Positions 13,201 through 35,631 of a stretch of 64,000 nucleotides of DNA are shown here, piece after piece (the first letter of the stretch is position 1; each line of letters begins with the position of its first letter). This DNA is from Syngnathus acus (lineage: Eukaryota > Chordata > Actinopteri > Syngnathiformes > Syngnathidae). A program made the translations under genes and the position numbers. The notes below the pieces were generated by a model, which saw nothing but the letters and a program-made list of their open reading frames with translations, was not told the DNA's origin and did no database searches. The stretch is from positions 10,082,039 through 10,146,038 of the forward strand of contig NC_051097.1 of NCBI RefSeq assembly GCF_901709675.1, given 5' to 3'.

Positions 13201-16200
13201 ATGATAACGTCCAGTTAATCGCTATCACCGTTGAAGTGCACAGTTGATGGAAAAGCTTTTCATTTTCTACCGAGAGGCTACGCTTTTGGGGTTTGCCTTT
13301 GTTATCTCTGCTTTGCACCGAATCCAACGTTCCATTCTCTCCGCTATCATTTCAACCAATCCTGGCTGAATGGATGCCAGCGACATCTTAGCGTACACGT
13401 GTTAACTTAGTTATTGCGCCATTTGCTGCTCATTGGTTTGTTTGGTTCCAATCTCTCGGGAGTAATGATTCGCATGGATCAGAGGTTTTTGAATACATCA
13501 CTTCTAATTTAGAAAAATACTGTTCCCCTCTTTGCCCCTTGAGAGGAAGGATGAAGTGTGCTTTTTTTTTCTTTCTTCGCACGTTACGTATCATCCTCAG
13601 CTTACGGCATTCGTGCAGTAATGTGCCATCTGGGGGATTGGCAGCTTGTGTTGTCCGTTGCTTGCTCTTGTTTCATGTTGCGGTTTTGTTTGACTATGTC
13701 TGCTTGAGTAGAGTGAGAAATGATTTTGACACCAATATAATGGAGTTTGCTGTATTTTCAAGGCCACAGTCATCGCACGGTGACACAAAGAAAGCAAAAC
13801 AAATGAAAACTGTGAGAAAAAACAAACGTGGCTGTGTCAAATGGAGGTGGAACGGAATCTTTGAATGATTTAGCACTGGCTTTGTCTAATCTATGTGACT
13901 GTTGGAATCAAACAAATGTTGGCATATTTTGAGACGCTAAAAGTAACGTCCTTTTTTGTAAAGCCAAAACAATTCCTTTGGTGTTTCCATTCAAAGGGTT
14001 TGATTAAACTCCAACGAATATTTGCAATGCAAATATTTCAGCCAGCGTTTGATTTTAGGTTAACAACAGAATCATTCTGGCCGCTTTTCATTGTATTGTC
14101 AAAGTAAATTTGCTAAACTGGGCTGTTTTGGGGGAAAGACTAAATTCATCCACGCAAATCTCACCCGTAACCTTAAAGACGCCACGTGGTAGACAAGATG
14201 GATGACTACAAGGATAACGATAATGAATCGCAGCACGGCAGACAGATGTGAACGAGAGTTACAAGCATATTAAAATGCAATCTATTGAGATAACATCAGT
14301 GTCTGTAAAAAGATCAAAAATAAAAAGTTAATAGCCATCCAGATTGCTTAAGGCAACAGTAGTCAGCGTTGTGTCGACTAAGGATAAAATCTTTCCAGTC
14401 ATTAGTTCGCATGGACTCACTTAAGTGTACGAACTGGGCTCTGCGTGAGGAATATTTAACCTGACGGCAAAACGGAAGTTCCCAAGTTTATTTTTTCACA
14501 AATCAATACTATTGATCAGTGGCCACGTTTACCCTTGCTGCTAATTTTAGTTCTGTTTACATAACAGATAAATGCTGACTCGGCATGTTTGCCATAAATT
14601 GTGGGCTCCTGTTTTTTTTGTTTTTATTCCTTTCGCATTGCTTTTATGTAATCGGAACCAAAAGCATTCAGCAATTTATCGACAAGACACGCGGCACAAT
14701 TTTTAAATCTATTCTGCGGCCGAATAGCAGCCGGCGTACGTAATATATTCTGTTCCCTTTTGTTCCAGTCCGTTTGTTTTTATTCATAAAGAGAACAATC
14801 GCTTTCTGTGTGAGTGTTAAAAGCGCTTTGTGTACCTTGAAATGCAAAGCACATATTTCATCTGAAATAATCAGGGAATGGCAAAAAAAAAGTAAGAGAA
14901 CACTAACTACTCATTATGCTCCATTTACAAGCTGGTGGCGAGGACTGAAAAGACTTTTGTAAAAAAGAAATTGCTTATCTACTTTTAGCAAATCCAAGCA
15001 ATCACTTTGACTTTGTCGTTGGAAGAAGCGAAGAGCTGGGAAATGTTGACAAATGAGATTGCCGCAGTCTTCAGAGTGACTCATTGCCGTGAAATATGAC
15101 AGAAACAACAGGCGGGAGAATCTCCAGCTCATATTCATCTCTGTTTAACTTCCAAAGAACAGCTGGCAACCCTCTTTGCCTTCATTTGCTGTATGACGAA
15201 GAATTCACTTGTTGTTTCAGTTGAAAGGATTTTGAAGGGCAAAATTCTGAAGTTACGCTTTTGATGGAGCCCATAGACACTGACAGGGAAGGAAAATGTG
15301 GTAAACAGGGCTGTGGCTTGTGGTGATATTTGAAAAGGAGCCATTTGAACAGCTTGAAAGACTCGTCACCACCACTGACAAACAGATGACACTTTTTTAT
15401 TTTTTATTTTTAAATACGCCTTTTATGTCAGAGCTTGAAGGATATTGTACAATGTTCAAACATTCGTAACGTGCTCTAGACTTGCTCGAGGAATGCCGAC
15501 GGACGAACAGAAAATTTCATGCATGAAAGATTCTGACAGTACAGTTGTGTTGTTTGCTAATCACACGAGATAATTGCCGTGCGACTATAATATTCTGCAA
15601 TTTTGCAGTGAACCGTTCCGAGTTGTGTAACTGGAAACTGTCGCGGAACGGCGAGCAGCTGCTGGATCAGCAGTTTTGTTTGAGTTTGTGAAACTTGCCA
15701 GCGAGATGACACAGTCAGAATATTTAGGGAGCAGGTATGGATTCGGGAAGGTCAGCAATTTTTGAAGAGAAAAAGTCACAGAAACTATTGGCCGGATTTA
15801 AGATAAGCTCCCCAGTTTTTATGTTTTTTATTTTTTTGTGAGTCGAGATGTCTGAGATGAAAACTGGGTGCTATAATTCATTGGAAAAGCTTTTAGAAAT
15901 ACTCAAGAAAAGAAAAATCGTAAATTTTTTTTAAGAGAAAGCACAAAAAAATTGGAATCCTGTTGGGAGCACATGCGGAAAGCAGATGATGCTTCTCGTG
16001 TAGGTTGCAAAGATGTTACATCATTATTTTTGACAAAAATTATCTTCTGCTGCTTTTGCAGACGAGATTTAAGCGTGCTATACATCGAGATTACACCGGT
16101 TTGGAGCGGCAACGCTTCTTTCTGAGACGAGCAGGATGCCGTCCCGAAACTGTATCAAATGTCACATTTAAGTGTCACATCGAATTAAGCTGCTTTGTGT

Positions 16201-19200
16201 GAGGGGGTGAAAAAAAAGATGCGTTGCTGAGTCCCTTCTTGCAAATTGATGCAAATTTGAAGCAAAACAGGAAAAGGAAAAAAAAATATTCATTTATGAC
16301 TTTTCTGACTGATATCCGTGTTCTTTCTTTTTTTTTATTTATTCGGTAGCTGTAGAGTGGCTGCCTTCAAATTGCTACCTTGCCCCGCAATTTACCGTGC
16401 TAAATTTAATGTCATCATTTAGCTTATAGTTTAACATCCTCTTCCGAGGGCGTCTCTGGTGAAGGGCTTCAGAGCGGCAACTGTTATTCGCCGGGGAGCG
16501 GAAGCCCCATGAATAATGCATGCTATCTGCTGTGAGGCATACAGCTCTGTCTGCGATGCCACTTGGCATGCCACTGATGGCGAGTGAGTTATGGAGATCA
16601 TGGTGAGCGACAACAAATCTGACTGTCACACAAAAGGAACGAAGGGGTGTAGAGGTGCTACTAAGCGCAGGCATATATCAAATGTCAAAAAGGAAATGTT
16701 GAGGAGGATGTCTCACTCAAATGCCGCAGGATCAAAAGACACCGCATGGAATCTAGTAGGAGGAGAATATAACAAGTGCACTGCCCCCCCCTCCCCTCCC
16801 CAAGTAATGTTCCCCCCCTCAGATGCCAGGCTAAAAATTGACTTTTTCAAAACTTTTCTTCCCCACATTTTATCCTATCACCTGCAGGGAACATAAAATA
16901 AATGTTTATTAGTGTTGTCAAAAGAAAATTGGTGGGTAAAACCCCGCAGCTCCCCCTAAGACAAAAAATCCTAGCTCCGGCACTGGTCAGAAGATAGAGG
17001 TACAATTGTGGGATTTCTGAAACGCAACCATCTGCACATTGGGTCTTGAGATGTTTCGAGCACAGTGAACATGGGGAGGGATCAATAACCACGTGTCCGG
17101 CTTTAGCTTCAAGAAGCTATTGCAGCTCACAGCGGGTGCGGCTGTGGACAAGAATAGTTGAGCAGAGATCAATGTTCTTCCTCTCTAAATTAATGAGGCT
17201 AATGTTAATGCCACAGCTTCGGCACCGGTGATCCGATGGGTATCGGATGGCCTTCACGGGGGTGTGCACACATTCGCAAAGCTGAAAAACTTCAATTATG
17301 GACATGGAACAGGATATGGCTAAGTCATATTTTATTTGATCAATTGATATTGTTTGACCAATCGAGTTGATATTTTCATTTATAAAACGCACAGTTGAAA
17401 GTGAACAAAAAACATACAGCCGCTTACTAATCGTCAACAGCGAGGTAAGCAGAAATTTACAATACAAAATGAGTGAGGGTTTTTTTTTTTTTTTGTACAG
17501 GAAGGGTTGGTGGTGCATTGAAGGGCTTGTCACAACTCAATTTACCGAACCTTGAGATGAAAACACGAGCACACAAAGAGCAAAATGGATGTCGCGAGGC
17601 GTGAGACCGGAATGGCTGTGTTCGGGGAAAGAATGATAAGTCATTTGATGTGAGAAAGATTATCTCGACAGGATGGGTTTGAGTCAACACCCTCACTGGG
17701 AGATTCACAAAGACACGCACAGTTGCACATATACTGGGAAAAACAACGGCAAAAAAAAGTTGATCCACAACAGAGGACGATTTAGTGGCCAATTGAAACT
17801 GTGCTGAGGGAAAATGAAAAGAATTTAGTCGGGTAACAAGTTTAGAAGAAATGTCCCTTCCACGCATGTTGAGATTTTCTCATTTTGTGTCCACACAAAT
17901 CAATAGCAATAAGTTATCATCAATACTGGTTGGGGAAAAAAAAAAAGGTTGGAGGACAAACGATTATTTCTACTTTACACACATCACATGTAATGATGAT
18001 AGGTCGGTGAGGGGCGGAGCCACAGCGAGGGGGTGGAGCCAGCAACAGAAGCAGTGCATTTGGTGTTTAAGGTTAAAAACGGCAGGAGAAAAAATGCCTC
18101 AAAGTACATCGTCATTAACATTATACGCTTAGAAAAGTACATTTCATTCATGACGTGTTTTTCTTTTTTTCCACTACTTTTACTTTTGATTGCATGTTCT
18201 GTCCATTCAATCAAAGCATTGAAAATGAAACATACAAAAAATAAAATAAATTACAAACGCACAACAAGATAAGTCATTAGCTTGGGATAGTCTTAGCACT
18301 GGCTAATTTTCTCTTTTTTTTCTGACCGCCTGATCATCTGAAACAACAGGTGCAAAATAAAAATAAAAAAATCAGATCCCGTGAGGCACATAGACACCAT
18401 CTGAGCCTTGAATCTTTTCATGTAGAGTCTTGCCCAATGACATAACGGTTCATATAGAATCCAAATCCGCTTTACTGTCACTGTCAGCGAAATAGTCCAA
18501 ACTCATCTGTGCGAGCTTATTCATCGGTTTTAAAGCAAAACTTGCATATGTACAGTCTCCATCTTGGAATCCAACCACGTTGTCCTCATAGAGACAATAA
18601 GCAAAAGTGGTTATTAGGCCATCAGTACAGAAAACGATTATTGGAAATATCATCTTTGATTCTTGTGACTTTCCAGAAAGTGAAAAAAAAGGGTTTCTTC
18701 TGCTATTCTCTACACAATGCTCTCTGTGATTGTATTTGTTGGATTGGTGTGTTGTTCCCCAGCGGCGGTTCCTTCTAATGGATAGTAGGCAGCTCGCCCA
18801 GCCACGCACCAGGTAGTGGGCGTCGACAGGTATACTCATTCTGCAAGGAAAAGATGATGTTAGAAACATCTAGTAGTGGTTCAAAAGAAAAAGTGTTCGT
18901 CATTTCAGTGATCGGTGATTTGAAAGTAATAGCAGGCAAGATTGGTAAAACATCAAGTGTCAAGACAGATATTTGACGCTGCATTTGGACCTGTACAATT
19001 GTCCAAAAGATTTTTTTCTCTTGTTCTGTGTGAACACACAGAAGCTTCTTGCATTCCTGTAAGAAATGCATTCGATATGTTTTGTAGACTAAAGCTTTTG
19101 AGAGAGCTCTCTGTGCTTGGTAATTGGACATCTTTTCATAAGATGCTAGTTTGGACCAAGAAAGCCAATATTAATTTAGTCTTCGAAATACGGGCAGATT

Positions 19201-19240
19201 TCAGCGAATTTTCTTCATTTTCAGTTTCTTCCCTGTGCCG
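10286..19240. other. Intergenic, simple repeats only
   Basis: About 9 kb without a supported gene. Seen by eye: A/C runs near 10,640; a poly-A block with a duplicated CACTTGCAGAGG unit at 12,785-12,870; a C-rich tract near 16,780-16,815; a T-run near 17,480. Open frames up to 139 codons (for example 18,450-18,869, minus) lack recognised domains or splice context. Near 16,960-16,985 a sequence of the type CTAGCTCCGGCACTGG resembles the end of a dispersed repeat but is too short to assign. Confidence 0.4.
12785..12870. repeat. Poly-A block with duplicated 12-bp unit
   Basis: A run of A of about 19, then CACTTGCAGAGGGCAATT, another A-run, CACTTGCAGAGGACAATC and a third A-run. This looks like local slippage duplication in A-rich DNA. 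Confidence 0.6.
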
Positions 19241-19248
19241 CTTACACA

Positions 19249-19617
19249 CAGGTGTCAAAGTCAAGGCCTGGGGGCCAGATACGGCCCGCCACATCATTTT
19301 AGGTGGCCCGCGAAGACAAATTGTGCATCAAATTCATGTCAATTCCGAAATTTCAAATTGCTTTCACTTTTAAAAAATACAGATATTGTTAGCAATTTTT
19401 ATCACCATTCATTTTTTTCAATCATTTTTATTTTTAATTATTTGATTTCAATATTTCATTTTTAAATATTTGAACAGTTTTGATTAGTCTCTGTTTTGAA
19501 AACTATCACTTTGTTGTGTAGCCTATACTATATATACACTATGAGACGTTCATACATTTATTTAGGTTGACAATTTTAATGATGCGGCCCGCGACAAAAA
19601 TCAATTTGACACCCCTG
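19249..19617. mobile_element. hAT-like non-autonomous element with CAGGTGTCAAA ends
   Basis: 369 bp. The left end CAGGTGTCAAAGTCAAGGCC and the right end ...TTTGACACCCCTG are imperfect inverted repeats. Sub-terminal GCGGCCCGC-type motifs occur at both ends (near 19,283 and 19,584). The 8-bp flanks CTTACACA and CTCATACG match at five of eight positions, as expected for an old hAT target-site duplication. The interior is AT-rich with no transposase frame. hAT membership is inferred from end shape and the 8-bp duplication. Confidence 0.65.
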
Positions 19618-22600
19618 CTCATACGTAATACAAAATGCATACATATCATCCGAGTAACTCGCTGACAAATATCACTTCTTTGCCACTACTGTACTCAGTT
19701 ACTCCAGCAAGAGAATTGAAGGAAATCTAAATATAAAAGACGGCGGATATGAGCGAGGAAGAAAATTAGCCACTTAGTAAGCGTCCCCGCGCGACGCAAT
19801 CAAAAATAGACTTCTTGCTTTGCAACTGGTAATGAATCAATTAGTAGCGAAGCAGCTGCCTTCCTATTTGCCTTGTTTTCACTTCCTCCACTGTGCATTT
19901 GTTTTCCTTACAGTACATCATTACCAAGCTTGTATTTATAATCTCAAATTGAGCTGTCAAAAACGACAAAAGCCAATGAAAATATTTTTCCATTACCCTC
20001 TTCAATTTTAACGATCTTATCTTTGCATGACAACGTAGACCAAATATTCATATTAATGCCCCGCCCCCTTTCTGCTGCTTTGAATTACATCATTGATAAG
20101 GACATGGAAGGCTGCCCGCTTTGTATTATAGTTTTCCTGTCCGTCACTAGCGATTAGCTTGACTTTGGCTATCTTTGCATAAGTAGATGATGAATTTCAC
20201 TCAACTTTAGAGTTGAGCTTCCAAGCTGGCAAGATCCCAAAAGAAACTCCACAAGCCGGATTGGCTTGAAGCTTTTAGTGACACCGATACAAGGTGACAG
20301 CTGGTTGGCCATTGATACCGTTGATGATCTCCGTAATCATGTTCTCGGGTCATGTCAGGGATATTTTGCCTCCGAGCACAGCGAGGCATTTAAAAACTGT
20401 AATGTCCCGAGACAAGCCAATAGCTGACATCGTACATAGATCAAAAAATATGAGTCTCTAGGAGATTCTAGTGACCCCCTTATACTTCCCTTCATATGAT
20501 ATTCTTCCGCGAGTGTAGCAACACAATGTAGCAACACTTCCAATTCTCTCGCGGCGTGCCAAACGGGAAATAAGAATGTTTGAGCGGGGCTTGCCTGCAA
20601 GTCTATAACATACACTTTTGTATTTTGTTGGAAGCAGCTAGTGAAGTCGAATGATTTCTAACGATCTATGATGGCTCGTATTATTTATTCATTCAATTTT
20701 AAATGCTCAAGTTTGACTCTAAATAGGAGATGAAACTTATGAAACTAGATCAACAATGTGCACGAAAATGGTCAAATGAATGTGACTAAAGTTATATGCC
20801 AAACATTTTAAGATTATGTTGCGCAATCTCAACTACTTTGAGATAAATAGACATCCTAATCAGGTTTTATCGGAAGCACAGTGAGCCAATTGGTTCAGGT
20901 TTTTGAAAGTGAGACCAAAACCAGAACAAACAAAAAGTCCTAAGATCTTACACAATCACTTAAATAGACACAAAGGCAAAAAAGAGAGCCATCTTTAATC
21001 TTCAAAAGACTTGTGTTTACAGCTAATTCCTTTTCAAACCTTCCTTTATCTTTGGGCCAAATATCTGATGAGACTGAAATTAATGAGCCGGGGCGACTGA
21101 AATGAGTGTAATATCGTTATCATGCAAAAGTGTGAATTCCTTGTCAAGCACAAATGAAACAAAAGAAATGTCATTACCACTGGTCAATATTAAAATGCAT
21201 AAGAATTCCAAGTTATGACATTTATCGTGAGATTTCGTCATCTGGCAAATGGATCATTTCACAACAAAAAAACATTTGGCCTGAAAATAAAAGATGACTA
21301 CTAAATTTTAGAATCCTCATTATGTTGTGTTTCCAAGAAAATAATTATCCTTGCTTTCAACCACATTCAATTATCTTTTCCCTATCTTTGATGATTGCAA
21401 AATTAAGCACCGCCATTTTTCTTCTAATGAAAAGCAAACTGCGGTACACACAAGCGGTGTGCATGCACGGTCAAAATAAATCATTCAGGCCAGATGACGG
21501 ATGAATATTACATTTAAAACAGCACTGGACATAATTAATCTATGCCTGTGCCAAGGTTGATCGAAAGTGGCGAGCAAAGACTAGTAAGATGAGTGTCCTA
21601 ATTTCTCATATCGTGCCTTATTTATCGCTATTAAAATCAGTTTTTTATTAAACTAAGCATTGAGACTCATTTAAAAAAAAACATCCACGATGCTTAATCA
21701 GTATTTGCATATTGGCTGTTGAGAAAGATAAAAACAGGGAACAGCGTTAATCTCCTTGCATACCAACAAAAGATGGCAGCGCTAAGCTTCTTCGGGGGGT
21801 TTTTCTGAGGAAACCCAATAAATTTACAAGGAAAAACCAGAGAAGCTTGTATCAGCATTTGATGGATGGTACACAGCAAGTTGCTTTTTCACGGGAGTGC
21901 TCGCTGTCAGACACGCAAGCACTCAACCTTCTGATTAATAAAGACCTAGATGCATTTAACATTCTATTATGATTCAGTAAACAAGGCCGCATGGGCAGAA
22001 TGAAAGAATAAATGAAATTGTCTTTTTGACAACGATGTTTGTTCTCTGAACGAGAGAATGCTAATGATGATAGCACTCTCGCTAATTATATGGCTTCAAA
22101 TTGTGTTTTGAGTGAAAAAATGTAGCAGAACTAAGAAGTGGCTATTAGAGTGACAGATTAATGAAGCAACATTTTTATTGTGCGCACAGCCCAGCATGTC
22201 CCGAAAACTATTCAACAATGAGGACCGGCCGTTCGGGAATCTCCCGACATTACCGATGGCCACAACGCCCCTGCGATAATTAGTCTACAGAAAATAAAAC
22301 ATCCGTCGCTGTCAGCAGAGATGTGGCAAGTTTACATGAATTAATAATAACCTGTATAAATACTTGAATATGCAAACGACAGGTATACTGAAGTGCATAT
22401 TCACGTCCGTGTGGTATTAAATGGAATATCATAAAAAACTCAACAGTGAGCAATGTTTGGTATGTACACAGCTCTGAGATTTCCCGAAGGAGATCATATC
22501 CGACAGGCTTTAGAGCCAGCACGTCTTGGGGGAGGTGTCATTGTTTGTGCGTTTATTTACAGAACGCGGGTGAATATGTGCATGTTTCAGCTGCACTTTG

Positions 22601-22929
22601 GCGTGTGATTTATGGCGGTTGTGATTTATCCAGGTGATGGATGAGCGCGTTAAGAGCTACGGCCATGCCAACGCTCTCTAAGTCTTTGTCGCCGTATATT
22701 GTGTGGTAGCGTATAAAACAAGTCAATGCAATATTAAATTATCCTCACAGGGTAAAACAAAGATGAAATACAGAGCAATTGCCAGTCAATCACGATCCAT
22801 TCCAAGATTCTGGTTGAGCTCTTTTGTTCTGAGAACACCTGCTAATTTGTTTGGGGGAAAAAGTAGACTAGATTTTAGACGACGTAAGAGCAGGTTTAAA
22901 TTGCGGCGCAGTCCGGTTAGTTTTGCGAT
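19618..22929. other. Intergenic, no feature seen
   Basis: No gene, RNA or repeat that I can support. Open frames are under 90 codons. Confidence 0.4.
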
Positions 22930-23000
22930 CCAGCATTCCATTTTTGTAAACCGCTTAACCTGTTCAGGATAGTCAGGAACGATCCCAGCTGGCTCGGAGC
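22930..23000 (+). repeat. Decayed teleost dispersed repeat (CATTTT...CCGCTT...CCCAGCTG type)
   Basis: The order CCAGCATTCCATTTTTGTAA, ACCGCTTAACCTGTTCAGG and ATCCCAGCTGGCT follows the layout of a very common fish repeat (CATCCATTTTCT...CCGCTT...TCCTCA...GGGTC...CCCAGCTGACT). Many positions are lost. Identified from pattern memory of this repeat, not from a search. Confidence 0.4.
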
Positions 23001-26000
23001 AAAATTCAGACTGGCACCAGTCAGTGACGGATCATCATGGCATAGAGAGCTTTCACACTCTCATTCAATGAGTGGGAACTGAAATGCAAATCAGGCGAGT
23101 GAAACCATGACATGGTCAGTGAATTTCTATCAACAAGGCATTGTTCCAAATGATCAAACATATGCTTGATAAGTCTTATTTTATGGTAGAGTTGGTGCAT
23201 TCAGAATCTGAGTCGACTTCTTGCTATACAGAGATGAGGTCATCTGCAAAAATGAATTGATCGTCGTGTATCCGCAATGCCGAAGCATTTGTAAACTCCT
23301 CCTGTTTCCAATTAACCCCCCACCTGTCTCTTTCCTACTGTGGGATCTCAACCAGACAATTTGTGTTTACTGACCGCACATCTGGCTGCTTTGCTTTTGG
23401 GATTTCATTTCCAAATGCAAGCCAAGCGTACAGAAGTTGCTCTAACAATTTCACACAGAGCAGAGCACAGAAGACCATCATTCACCATTTTTAATTTCGG
23501 CAATCCAATTAAGCTCCGGGCGTTTAGTATCTACCTCGACTCAGATGTGATGAAGAGTTACGTGTACGCATGTTAGTCGTGACTCACTCCGGCGGTGATG
23601 TAAGTGGACTCACACTTAAGCAAATATGACGGCAGTGGCAAAATATGGAGCGTTCCAGTGTTATGATAGTGAGAAATGATTGCTCGAAGCTATGCGGATA
23701 ACAAAGCAAAAGTGGCTCAGTTAGATGAGGTTTAGCGTGCTTGTAGGTATTTTCTTTCCCTGTTGACAATGACCTCACAATATTCACATTGACCTTACTA
23801 TGAAAATGATTTTGCATCGGGATGATTACTATAATAATCATTTGAATAGCTGATGTACTTGAATTCAAATTCCTATTAAGAGTCCAGGCATGCATTCACC
23901 GTGTGTGACAGTCTAATCCAAAAGGTAAGTCACGACTCAATGTTCAATTTTCACCATTTTAATCCCGAGTTGATACGAGACACATTTCTGAAGGCAAATT
24001 ATTGCCTTCGAACGATTCGACGTTTCATCACTCGCATCATTTGGCTTCTGACTAATTCCTGACATTTGTCACCATCATTTTTCAGAGCTTTGTGAATGAC
24101 ATGTAAATGCCATGAGAAGACAAAGTGTGTAGGCAGGGGGGCAAATTCTATGTTATTCCCTTTTGCTCGTCCTCAAATCTGAAAACATGCTGACCTTTTC
24201 GCTAAAAGGCCATTTTGAGTAATCAATTTACCGCAATTTACCGGATTCATCGTTAGCAACAATTAAGCCTACATGTTCGTATCAACTATCCAGCTCGAAT
24301 CATCTGAGGTTTCCATCTCCAATTTTGCCGTCTCGAATACACCAATGAGTCACAAGCCTTGGTGTTGACAGTTTTACGCATCGCTTCATTAATTCCTCAA
24401 GCCAATATTTAAACAAGTCTTTCTCGCGTAATGGCCGATAGGGAAGATTCCGTTCGTATCTTTGTTCGCCAGTAAAAAAAAAAAAAAAGAAAACAATTAC
24501 GAGGTTAACTTGAACTGTGACTTATTGATTTAATAAAACATGTTGACAAAAAGCCCAATAGCTGCAGGATGCCTCGTACCACTGGAATGGCGCTTGACGT
24601 TTGCCCGGGGAGACGAAAGCGCGAGTCAGCCTTTAATGAAAGTGTCATGCTAAAGCTTGGATGAATAACAGGCGGAAAAAAGGCATTTAGCTGGAGGAAA
24701 TTACCAACATACCCTTAAAGTTCAACTTTAAATTGTGTCACTAAACAACCGCGGGAATGTGATGGTCCCGTTATTGAGTTTACACGACACCAGTTAGGGA
24801 GTATTAAGAAACAAAAACTTGTTTTATGACAGATTTCTATCTCCTATCGTCCAATCTTGTGAAGAAATTCCATAAATAGCATCCCGGAGCTACATGGTGC
24901 TGATGTCGTTTCCCTCTGACTGTTGTTGATTTCACGCAGGCACTATTCTGTCCTCATTTAAAATCAGTCGGCCTTTTTTCTCTCACCGGGCAACACAACT
25001 AGAAAGCAAACGAGGAATGCGAGCTCCAAAGAGGGAACAATAGAAACAGGATTTTGTGAAAACCCCGTAGGAGGATTGTTGCATTTTATTTAGATCCAGC
25101 CATCCGTTTTGTATTCTGCTTGTCCTCATTGGGGTCACGGTGTGAGCTGAGGGCTAAATCAGCTGACTTTATTTTCTGCAACATCATAGGTGTAAAATAC
25201 AACCCACCGCCGGAGTTTTATTTGTGTCGCAACCCCCGTGTGGCAACAAATGATCAAATAAATGTATCGCCACGTTAATTTATTAGCACCGTAAACGTGT
25301 TGGCAACGTCCTTTTATACCACGGGAATATTCTTCTGTATGAAGGTGGGTGGCTTTGATCTAAAGATGGAGAAGACAATTCTACCCCACAGCTGGCGGCA
25401 AGAGCAACACGGGGGTATGTGGAAAGGATTCTAAAATTCAATTTAGCCCAGTAGCGGGGGTGGCTCCTTTGTGCAACAGAGCTGCTTCCCCTCATATACT
25501 TATAAACACTTTCAAAGGGGAAACTGCGCTTTATACACATTTGAATTCCAGATGCTGCCAATAATACTCTCATCTGTGTTTCGTCTTGAGTGTGACAATA
25601 CTTCTGCATGTGTAATCCTGCAGCCTTGGGTGAAGAACAACGATTACAGCATAGCCTTGCATGCATCATTGTTCGGCTCATCCTGCACGGGGACTTATTT
25701 TGAGAATGACCTAGCAATCGAGAGAAGAGGGCATGAAATTGCTTCCCGGTTATAGAGACGTTGTTGTGATGAGTCTCTGAACATCCTTATCAAATGCTTT
25801 GTCGCTCAAACAGCTGCTCACACCACCACGTGCATGCATCTGTTAGCGAGCAAAAGAAATACAGCGAGTACTTTTGTTGATATGATTCTGAACCACGGAG
25901 TCGAATGGGGCAACTTAATATTGCTTGAACTTAGGAACCGAGGTTTTGAACTGGGATTTGGAAATTAGAAGAAAATTAAAGGATAAAATTTGAAAGTAAG

Positions 26001-26410
26001 TATAGCTTACGGCAGTCGCACCTCAGCTCCTAATCCTTCTTTAAAAGTGACTCTGTACAGGGGACAGGGAGCGGAAAATGAAAGTGTTCCTCTAAATGGC
26101 TTGTGGAGGGATGCCTGTCAAGTGGAACGGGTCTAGTGGGGAAATTAGCCAGAAAACATGTCAAGCGAGCGCTGCGGCTGGCTGTGTGGCATCGTTGCCG
26201 CCTCAAAGGGGAAGAGGCTACACTCGCAGGATGGCAAACACAAAGAATGCTTAATTAAATGACCACCGAGACAAATGTGTTCTTTTCCATCCCTGACAAT
26301 TCAAAGCCGCAATGTTAGCAACCCTTGTGTTGAATTATTGTAGACTGCCATATGCTATTACATCACAAAAGTTTCTTTATCTAATTCTTTGGAAACTTCT
26401 TTACGTATGT
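23001..26410. other. Intergenic DNA downstream of the lrrtm4-like gene
   Basis: Apart from the repeat at 25,093 there is an A-run near 24,472 and nothing else I can support. The 144-codon minus-strand frame at 25,283-25,717 has no domain signal. Confidence 0.4.
25093..25170 (+). repeat. Decayed teleost dispersed repeat, second copy
   Basis: CCAGCCATCCGTTTTGTATT, then CTGCTTGTCCTCATTGGGGTCACGG, then AGCTGACTTTATTTTC match the same fish repeat as at 22,930, with better preservation of the TTGTCCTCATTGGGGTC block. Confidence 0.5.
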
Positions 26411-26414
26411 CATT

Positions 26415-26460
26415 TTCTCTGTGTGGTGTCCCACAGGGCTCAACTTTAAGGCATCTATAA
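26415..26460 (+). pseudogene. Relic of a LINE reverse-transcriptase motif
   Basis: Positions 26,422-26,448 read C-G-V-P-Q-G-S-T-L on the plus strand. This matches the GVPQGSxLGP motif of non-LTR retrotransposon reverse transcriptases, and a stop codon follows shortly after. Only this motif is preserved and I cannot extend it in either direction, so it is at most a decayed fragment. Confidence 0.35.
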
Positions 26461-26669
26461 ATTCCAACCCAATAAAACTCATGATTTTCCCCTCAGAAAA
26501 ATATAAACTTTTTCAGTTTCATACTGTGTAAAAATCAAATCATTTCCTTCAGTCTCAAAGAAAATAGCAAAAGTGTTGTTAAAACAAATTGTGAGTCATG
26601 CAAAACTGGTGCAGTATAATTTCTACTAGTGTTAGTGTCCAATTATTCATTGTTCCCTTACATCCAAAT

Positions 26670-26971
26670 ACTTTTTATTTTTTTATTTTACATCTGTGAG
26701 CTCAGTAAATTAAAACAATTATGCTTTTTTTTTTTTCTTCTAAGGCCCACATAATCCTCTAAAACCTCAGTTCATTTAAAAACAATCTTAAAATGCTGAT
26801 CTTAAGGCGAACTCCTGAATAATTGGAGGCATTAAGTGATGTTGCAAGTCAAAATGTGAGTCAAGGTTAGTTAATTAGTCATTTTAGAGGGTATACTTGC
26901 TCATATATTTACCTGTCTGATGAGGCTTTGTATTTTGAATTTGATTTCTACTTTTAGGCTGATGCGATGGA
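26670..26971 (-). other. lrrtm4: Candidate 3'UTR of the lrrtm4-like gene with AATAAA
   Basis: On the minus strand an AATAAA hexamer lies at 26,674-26,679, about 295 nt past the stop codon. LRRTM 3'UTRs are often much longer, so this may not be the site used. No transcript evidence is available here. Confidence 0.3.

Positions 26972-35631
<8,660 letters not shown>

Noticed and set aside
18450-18869. 139-codon minus-strand frame with a plausible-looking acidic end
   Set aside because: I could not match it to a family, it has no splice partners, and the plus strand also has an open frame over the same bases.
25283-25717. 144-codon minus-strand open frame
   Set aside because: No recognisable motif, and unremarkable length for a 64-kb window read in six frames.
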